Source of the DNA: Lachnoclostridium sp. UBA1781
GTDB lineage: Bacteria > Bacillota > Clostridia > Lachnospirales > Lachnospiraceae
Direction of reading: 5' to 3'
Assembly: GCA_002315495.1 (NCBI GenBank)
Contig: DCGJ01000037.1
Coordinates: 1-10,908 of the forward strand
Length of the DNA: 10,908 bases
The stretch's first letter is position 1; every line of letters begins with the position of its first letter. Below are positions 6,243 through 10,908 of the stretch, in pieces. The notes beneath the pieces were generated by a model. That model did no database searches. It saw only the letters and a program-made list of their open reading frames with translations, and was not told the DNA's origin. Both the position numbers and the translations under genes were made by a program.

Positions 6243-8507
6243 ATGTTTGAAGCAGAAAATCAGGCAAAAGAAATCGCTGCACGTATCAAGGAGATGCGTG
6301 TCATCAAAGGTCTTTCTTCCAAGGAAGTAGCTAAGATGACCGAGGTTTCCGTAGAGGAGTATATGCAGTACGAAGCAGGTGAGAAGGACTTCCCGTTCTC
6401 TTTCCTTCACAAGTGTGCAAAGGCATTTGACCTTGACCTTACCGCACTCATCGAGGGTACAAGCGCAAAGCTCACCTCTTATTGTGTAACCAGAAAGGGC
6501 AAGGGCCAGGTTACCGCGAAGGAAGAGGGCATTTTGATTAAGAGCTTGGCACAGAACTTTAAGCATAAGCTCGCTGAGCCGTACTTTGTAACCTATCAGT
6601 ATTCTGAGGAAGCACAGAAGCAGCCGATTCATGTGGATACCCACAGCGGTCAGGAGTTTGACTATGTATTGAAGGGATGCCTTAAGGTTCAGGTCGGTGA
6701 GCACACCGAGATTCTGAAGGAAGGCGATTCCATCCTTTATAACAGTAATACCCCTCATGGTATGGTTGCCATCAACGAGCAGGATTGTACGTTCCTTGCT
6801 GTCGTTCTTCCGGGTGATTCCAAGGCAGAGGCTGAGGTTTTGGAGACCTTGGTAAATGGCCGTACCGTGAAGAAGGCCGGCATCGCTGACAAGTTCATCA
6901 AGTGTGAAGAGGATGAAAATGGACGCCTTAAGAGCATTCGTTTTGAGAACGATGAGGAGTTCAACTTCGCATTTGACTGCGTAGACGAGATGGCTAGAAG
7001 ATCTCCGGACAAGATGGCAATGGTTCATTTGGACAAGAATAAGAACGAGAGATGGTTCACCTTCAAGGATCTCTCCAAGCTGTCCAACCAGTGTGCGAAC
7101 TACTTCCGTTCCCTTGGTATTGAGCGTGGCGACCGTGTTATGCTTGTACTGAAGAGACATTGGCAGTTCTGGGTAAGCATCCTTGCATGTCATAAGATTG
7201 GTGCGATTGCAATTCCGGCTACCAACCAGCTTCTCGAGCATGACTTCGAGTATCGTTTCAATAAGGCAAGAGTTAAGGCACTTGTTATCACCAGCGACGG
7301 TGACACTGCAAACCAGGCTAAGCTTGCTGCAGCAAAATGCGAGTCCGTTCAGTACATGATGATCACCGGTGGCGAGAGAGAAGGCTTCCGTGACTTCGAT
7401 AACGAGTTTGTAATGTACTCCGATAAGTACGAGCGTCCGGCAGATGCACCATGCGGTTCCGACAATATGATCGCATTCTTCACCTCCGGTACGACCGGTT
7501 ATCCGAAGCTTGCACTTCAGAGCTACAGGTATGCACTTGGTCACTATGTAACCGCAAAGTACTGGCACAGAGTAAATCCGGACGGTATCCACTTCACCAT
7601 CTCCGATACCGGTTGGGGTAAGGCCCTTTGGGGTAAGCTCTATGGTCAGTGGCTTGCAGAAGGTCCGACCTTCGTTTACGACTTTGATCGTTTCCATGCA
7701 GAGGATATTCTTCCTTTGTTTGCACAGTATCATATCACTACCTTCTGTGCACCGCCTACCATGTACCGTATGTTGATTAAGGAAGATATCAGCAAATACG
7801 ATCTTTCCTCCATCGAGCATGCAACTACCGCAGGTGAGGCATTGAACCCTGAGGTTTACAAGGTGTTTAAGGAAAATACCGGCCTTGCCGTTATGGAAGG
7901 CTTCGGTCAGACCGAGACTACGCTTGTTATCGGTAACCTGGTTGGCGAGGATCACAAGCTTGGCTCCATGGGTAAGCCAACCCCTCAGTATCGTGTTGAG
8001 ATTCTTGGCGATGATGATAAGCCGGTTGCAGTTGGTGAGAATGGTGAAATCTGTATCTACACCGATGGCAAGGCTCCTGCAGGTCTTTACAACGGATATT
8101 GGGAAGATCCGGATCTTACTTCGGAAGCTTGGCATGACAACATCTATCACACCGGCGACGTTGCCTGGAAGGATGAAGACGGCTTCTACTGGTATGTAGG
8201 TCGTAAGGATGACGTTATCAAGTCCTCCGGTTACCGTATCGGACCGTTCGAAATCGAGTCCGTTATCATGGAACTTCCATACGTTCTCGAGTGTGGTGTA
8301 AGTGCTGCTCCGGACCCTGTTCGCGGTCAGATTGTTAAGGCTTCCATCGTGCTTGTTAAGGGCACCGAGGGAACTGAGGAATTGAAGAAGGAGATTCAGG
8401 AATACGTTAAGAAGCACACCGCTCCTTATAAGTACCCACGTATGGTTGTCTTTATGGATGAGCTTCCAAAGACCATCTCCGGTAAGATTCAGCGTAATAA
8501 GCTCTAA
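6243..8507 (+). CDS. HTH-cupin-acyl-CoA synthetase fusion (AMP-forming)
   Basis: This 754-residue protein joins a regulator-like front end to a complete ANL-family acyl-CoA ligase, which makes acyl-CoA from a carboxylic acid, ATP and CoA. Residues about 12-67 resemble an XRE-type helix-turn-helix (SSKEVAKMTEVSVEEYMQYE). A cupin_2 domain follows at about 110-190 with metal-site candidates H130, H134, E138 and H172. The ligase spans about 230-754: P-loop TSGTTGYPK at 414-422, GFGQTETT at 553-560, TGD at 637-639, GRKDD at 653-657, catalytic K748 in ISGKIQ. All core motifs are intact, so it should be active. AGGAGG at 6228-6233 lies nine bases before the ATG. It is the first gene behind the Ile T-box and is followed 19 bases later by the rest of the operon. 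The likely substrate is a short branched acid such as 2-methylbutyrate, inferred from context; isobutyrate, isovalerate or an aryl acid remain possible. Confidence 0.9.
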   Translation: MFEAENQAKEIAARIKEMRVIKGLSSKEVAKMTEVSVEEYMQYEAGEKDFPFSFLHKCAKAFDLDLTALIEGTSAKLTSYCVTRKGKGQVTAKEEGILIKSLAQNFKHKLAEPYFVTYQYSEEAQKQPIHVDTHSGQEFDYVLKGCLKVQVGEHTEILKEGDSILYNSNTPHGMVAINEQDCTFLAVVLPGDSKAEAEVLETLVNGRTVKKAGIADKFIKCEEDENGRLKSIRFENDEEFNFAFDCVDEMARRSPDKMAMVHLDKNKNERWFTFKDLSKLSNQCANYFRSLGIERGDRVMLVLKRHWQFWVSILACHKIGAIAIPATNQLLEHDFEYRFNKARVKALVITSDGDTANQAKLAAAKCESVQYMMITGGEREGFRDFDNEFVMYSDKYERPADAPCGSDNMIAFFTSGTTGYPKLALQSYRYALGHYVTAKYWHRVNPDGIHFTISDTGWGKALWGKLYGQWLAEGPTFVYDFDRFHAEDILPLFAQYHITTFCAPPTMYRMLIKEDISKYDLSSIEHATTAGEALNPEVYKVFKENTGLAVMEGFGQTETTLVIGNLVGEDHKLGSMGKPTPQYRVEILGDDDKPVAVGENGEICIYTDGKAPAGLYNGYWEDPDLTSEAWHDNIYHTGDVAWKDEDGFYWYVGRKDDVIKSSGYRIGPFEIESVIMELPYVLECGVSAAPDPVRGQIVKASIVLVKGTEGTEELKKEIQEYVKKHTAPYKYPRMVVFMDELPKTISGKIQRNKL

Positions 8508-8526
8508 GTAATAGGAGGTGTCCTGC

Positions 8527-9198
8527 ATGGACTGTAAACGTATTGTTTTGCTTGCCGGACACTATGGCAGCGGCAAGACCAACATTGCTGTCAACCTGGC
8601 AATGGAACTGAAACGCGAAGGAAAGAGTGTTGTAATTGCCGACCTGGATATTGTCAATCCGTACTATCGTACAAAGGACAGCCAGGAGGAACTTGCGGCA
8701 GCAGGGATTCCGTTGATCAGTTCGGCTTATGCGAACAGTAACGTGGACTGCCCGGCCCTTCCGCAGGAGATATATTCCATCTTCGCGAACAAAGAAAATT
8801 ATGCTATACTGGATATTGGTGGCGATGATCGTGGTGCATATGCGCTTGGTCGTTACACCCCATTTATCCTGGAAGAAAACAATTATGAAATGCTTTTCGT
8901 CCTGAATCAGTTCCGTCCACTGACGCGAACTGTGGAGGACACCATCGAGGTCATGAGAGAGATTGAAGCAGCTGCGGGAATACGCTTTACTGCGATTGTC
9001 AACAACTCAAATCTCGGTGTGGAGACGACAGCAGACGATGTGGTCGGAACGGCCGCATTTGCCGAAGCAGTTGGAAATGCAGCAGGAATTCCGATACGAT
9101 TCACGACCGTTTGGGAGTCAATCTACGAAGGGGTTTCCGCTCAAATGGAACAGGTTGTGCCACTGCATTTGCAGGACAAGCGCTTGTGGCGTAGCTAG
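8527..9198 (+). CDS. MinD/ParA-like P-loop ATPase associated with 2-oxoacid oxidoreductase
   Basis: This 223-residue soluble SIMIBI-class NTPase has no known specific role. Walker A is GHYGSGKTN at residues 11-19. D39 and D41 in IADLDIVNPYYRT fit the switch I region, and LDIGGDDRGA at 95-104 fits Walker B/switch II. NQFRPLT at 127-133 and NNSNLG at 159-164 resemble nucleotide-base contacts of MinD-type proteins. It lacks the deviant KGGxGKT lysine of true ParA/MinD and the C-terminal CxxC of Mrp/ApbC/NBP35 iron-sulfur carriers. ATG 8527 is chosen because AGGAGG (8513-8518) sits eight bases upstream; an in-frame GTG at 8518 overlaps that site. Its place between the synthetase and the ferredoxin subunit suggests help in assembling, activating or reductively priming the enzyme, which is speculative. 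Confidence 0.8.
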   Translation: MDCKRIVLLAGHYGSGKTNIAVNLAMELKREGKSVVIADLDIVNPYYRTKDSQEELAAAGIPLISSAYANSNVDCPALPQEIYSIFANKENYAILDIGGDDRGAYALGRYTPFILEENNYEMLFVLNQFRPLTRTVEDTIEVMREIEAAAGIRFTAIVNNSNLGVETTADDVVGTAAFAEAVGNAAGIPIRFTTVWESIYEGVSAQMEQVVPLHLQDKRLWRS

Positions 9199-9228
9199 AT
9201 AGAATATGGTTTGGTTTGGAGGTTTGAA

Positions 9229-9435
9229 ATGAGCAAAGTTACGTTTAACTCCGATCTTTGTAAGGGTTGTGGCCTTTGTGTTACTGCCTGCCCAAAGAGT
9301 ATCATTCGTATGTCCGCTGATGTGATCAATGCAAAGGGGCATCATCCGGCAGAGATTACCGATCAGTCCCAGTGTATCGCATGTGCATTTTGCGCTACGA
9401 TGTGTCCGGACTGTGTTATTACAGTAGAAAGGTAG
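9229..9435 (+). CDS. 2x[4Fe-4S] ferredoxin-type subunit of 2-oxoacid:ferredoxin oxidoreductase
   Basis: This 68-residue protein is the electron-transfer (delta, VorC/PorD-like) subunit that passes electrons between the TPP centre and external ferredoxin. Two classic cluster motifs are visible: C11, C14, C17, C21-Pro and C49, C52, C55, C59-Pro. In such ferredoxins the fourth cysteine of each motif usually ligates the other cluster. C62 is an additional cysteine. The start is ATG 9229, with GGAGG at 9218-9222 six bases upstream; an in-frame TTG at 9211 lies before that site and is rejected. The stop overlaps the AGGGAG ribosome binding site of the next gene, nine bases before its start, so the two subunits should be made together. 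Confidence 0.92.
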   Translation: MSKVTFNSDLCKGCGLCVTACPKSIIRMSADVINAKGHHPAEITDQSQCIACAFCATMCPDCVITVER

Positions 9436-9444
9436 GGAGACAAA

Positions 9445-10512
9445 ATGGCAGATAAGGTTTTGATGAAGGGAAATGAAGCCATTGCAGAAGCTGCGATTAT
9501 GGCAGGCTGTAATTTCTATTTTGGCTACCCGATCACCCCACAGACAGAAGTTGCTGCATACATGGCAAAGCGTATGCCGAAGATTGGTGGAACCTTCCTT
9601 CAGGCAGAGAGCGAAGTGGCTGCAATTAATATGTGTATCGGTGTTGCAAGCACCGGTAAGAGAGTAATGACTTCCTCCAGTTCTCCGGGAATCTCCCTGA
9701 AGGCAGAGGGTATCAGTTACATGGCAGGTTGTGACCTTCCTGCACTCATTGTAAATGTACAGCGTGGCGGCCCTGGTCTTGGCGGTATTCAGCCATCCCA
9801 GTCCGACTATTTCCAGGCGGTAAAGGGCGGCGGACATGGTGATTATCATTTGTTCGTTGTTGCACCGGCAAGCGTACAGGAAATGGTTTCTTTGACCGCT
9901 CATGCATTTAACGTAGCAGAAAAATACCGTGTGCCGGCAATGCTTCTTGCTGACGGTACGCTTGGTCAGATGATGGAGCCGGTTGTGCTTGACGATTTGA
10001 AGGTCGAAGAGCATGACAAGAGCTGGGCACTCACCGGAACCAAGATGGAGAGAGAGCATAATATTATCAACTCCCTGTCCATGCTTCCGGAGGAACTCGA
10101 GCAGTGGAACATCGACCGCTACAAGAGATACGACATGATGGAAGAGCAGGAGCCGATGTGGGAAGAGTATATGATGGACGATGCAGAGGTATGTGTCGTT
10201 GCCTTCGGTATCTCCTCCCGTGTCAGCAGAAATGCGATTATGGCAGCACGCGCAAATGGACTTAAGGTTGGTATGATTCGTCCAATCACCCTTTGGCCGT
10301 TCCCGAAGAAGGCACTCCGCGCTGCAGCAGATAAGGTAAAGGCTTTCGTTACCGTAGAGATGAACATGGGTCAGATGTTCGAGGATGTCGAGCTTGCTAC
10401 CCGTTGCTTGAAGCCGGTGCTTAAGTGCACCCGTACCGGTGGTTGTATCCCAACTCCGGAGCATGTGCTTTCCGTCATTGACGAAGCAAATAAGTTAGGA
10501 GGTGAGCAGTAA
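9445..10512 (+). CDS. vorB: 2-oxoacid:ferredoxin oxidoreductase alpha subunit, VorB type
   Basis: This 355-residue subunit belongs to a branched-chain 2-oxoacid (ketoisovalerate-type) ferredoxin oxidoreductase. The enzyme interconverts a 2-oxoacid plus CoA with acyl-CoA, CO2 and reduced ferredoxin. Visible signatures are YPITPQTE at 28-35, the QAESE acidic motif at 53-57, TSSSSPG at 76-82, RGGPGLG at 107-113 and KGGGHGDY at 127-134. The GGPGLGxIxPxQxDYFQ block separates VorB-like proteins from KorA, which typically shows GPSTGxPT. A Met/Glu-rich stretch near 205-250 leads into the C-terminal domain. Length matches the family. The stop overlaps the next start by one base (TAATG). VorB-type enzymes often accept several branched and aryl oxoacids; the Ile T-box upstream suggests 3-methyl-2-oxovalerate/2-methylbutyryl-CoA as the relevant pair. 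Confidence 0.9.
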   Translation: MADKVLMKGNEAIAEAAIMAGCNFYFGYPITPQTEVAAYMAKRMPKIGGTFLQAESEVAAINMCIGVASTGKRVMTSSSSPGISLKAEGISYMAGCDLPALIVNVQRGGPGLGGIQPSQSDYFQAVKGGGHGDYHLFVVAPASVQEMVSLTAHAFNVAEKYRVPAMLLADGTLGQMMEPVVLDDLKVEEHDKSWALTGTKMEREHNIINSLSMLPEELEQWNIDRYKRYDMMEEQEPMWEEYMMDDAEVCVVAFGISSRVSRNAIMAARANGLKVGMIRPITLWPFPKKALRAAADKVKAFVTVEMNMGQMFEDVELATRCLKPVLKCTRTGGCIPTPEHVLSVIDEANKLGGEQ

Positions 10513-10908
10513 TGGGTGAAGTTGTATTTAAGAAGCCGCATGCGTTAACCGATAACCAGTTCCATTATTGCCCGGGTTGTACTCATGGTATTACCCACCG
10601 TCTTGTTGCAGAGGTACTTGACGAGCTTGGTATCGAAGGAAAGACCATTGGTGTAGCTTCTGTAGGCTGCTCCGTATTTGCTTATAACTATTTTAATTGT
10701 GATATGGTACAGGCTGCTCACGGACGTGCGCCGGCTGTTGCTACCGGTGTTAAGAGAAGTGATCCGAATAACATCGTATTTACCTACCAGGGTGACGGTG
10801 ATCTCGCTTCCATCGGTACCGCTGAGACCGTTCACAGTGCAACCAGAAACGAGAACATTACCATCATTTTCATTAACAATGCAATCTATGGTATGACCGG
10901 TGGTCAGA
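10512..10908 (+). CDS. 2-oxoacid:ferredoxin oxidoreductase beta (TPP-binding) subunit, 3' end missing
   Basis: The first 132 residues of the thiamine-pyrophosphate subunit (KorB/VorA-like) run off the right edge. Cluster-type cysteines are C20 and C23 in CPGC, plus C53 in VGCS. The TPP/Mg motif is GDGD at 94-97, continuing to NNAIYGMTGG at 122-131, and the AHGRAPAVATG block (69-79) is typical of the family. It shares one base with the stop of vorB, and AGGAGG at 10498-10503 lies within the vorB end, so translation is coupled. A gamma subunit (about 180-200 residues) is expected just beyond the window, because neither alpha nor delta contains it. Confidence 0.93.
   Translation, partial: MGEVVFKKPHALTDNQFHYCPGCTHGITHRLVAEVLDELGIEGKTIGVASVGCSVFAYNYFNCDMVQAAHGRAPAVATGVKRSDPNNIVFTYQGDGDLASIGTAETVHSATRNENITIIFINNAIYGMTGGQ

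Noticed and set aside
8518..8526. GTG start at 8518 for the P-loop ATPase
   Set aside because: It overlaps the AGGAGG site itself; ATG 8527 is correctly spaced.
6201..8528. A 775-codon open frame on the minus strand, antisense to almost the whole acyl-CoA synthetase gene
   Set aside because: The sense gene rarely uses TTA, CTA or TCA codons, which would read as stops on the opposite strand. The translation is leucine/cysteine-rich with no recognisable domain and no ribosome binding site, whereas the sense frame has all ligase motifs.
9211..9228. TTG start at 9211 for the ferredoxin subunit
   Set aside because: It lies upstream of the GGAGG site at 9218-9222, which serves ATG 9229; the additional residues do not look ferredoxin-like.
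9118..10464. A 448-codon open frame on the minus strand, antisense to vorB and the ferredoxin gene
   Set aside because: Same codon-bias effect. It crosses two well-supported sense genes and shows no family signature.
1..10908. CRISPR array, tRNA, rRNA, IS element or prophage signature
   Set aside because: No direct repeat array, tRNA-like cloverleaf with CCA, transposase motif or phage gene was seen; gene content and spacing look like ordinary chromosome.

Overview
The window looks like chromosomal DNA from an anaerobic, polysaccharide-degrading Firmicute. The Lachnospiraceae (Butyrivibrio/Roseburia-like, gut or rumen) are the best guess. The reasons are strong AGGAGG ribosome binding sites, a consensus sigma-A promoter, a T-box leader RNA, ferredoxin-dependent 2-oxoacid metabolism, and a large multidomain surface GH5 enzyme. 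This placement is an inference from style and gene content. All recognised genes are on the + strand.

Left half (1-5825), plant beta-glycan/mannan use. A 5'-truncated GH2 beta-mannosidase is followed 9 bases later by a ROK-family sugar kinase of the fructokinase/GmuE type. After a 171-base gap holding a promoter and two overlapping palindromes comes a 923-residue secreted GH5 endoglycanase. It carries two Ig-like repeats, an unassigned module and a C-terminal membrane anchor. Together they suggest surface cleavage of a mannan or glucan, intracellular trimming of manno-oligosaccharides, and phosphorylation of the released hexose.

Middle (5826-6242), regulatory region. A perfect TTGACA-17-TATAAT promoter drives a complete T-box leader whose specifier reads ATC (Ile) in the canonical register. 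An intrinsic terminator follows, and then a perfect 18-bp inverted repeat.

Right half (6243-10908), a five-gene operon that continues off the edge: an unusual HTH-cupin-acyl-CoA synthetase fusion, a small MinD/ParA-like P-loop ATPase, a 2x[4Fe-4S] ferredoxin, a VorB-type 2-oxoacid:ferredoxin oxidoreductase alpha subunit, and the start of the TPP-binding beta subunit. T-boxes switch genes on when their cognate tRNA is uncharged. An Ile T-box ahead of an ATP-consuming acyl-CoA synthetase plus a ketoisovalerate-type oxidoreductase therefore points to synthesis rather than breakdown. The proposed route is activation of 2-methylbutyrate (or a related branched acid) to its CoA ester and reductive carboxylation to 3-methyl-2-oxovalerate, the keto acid of isoleucine. 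This physiology is known from rumen anaerobes. The operon looks like a genetically defined, isoleucine-sensing version of it, possibly with a second control layer built into the synthetase. This is the most interesting part of the window.
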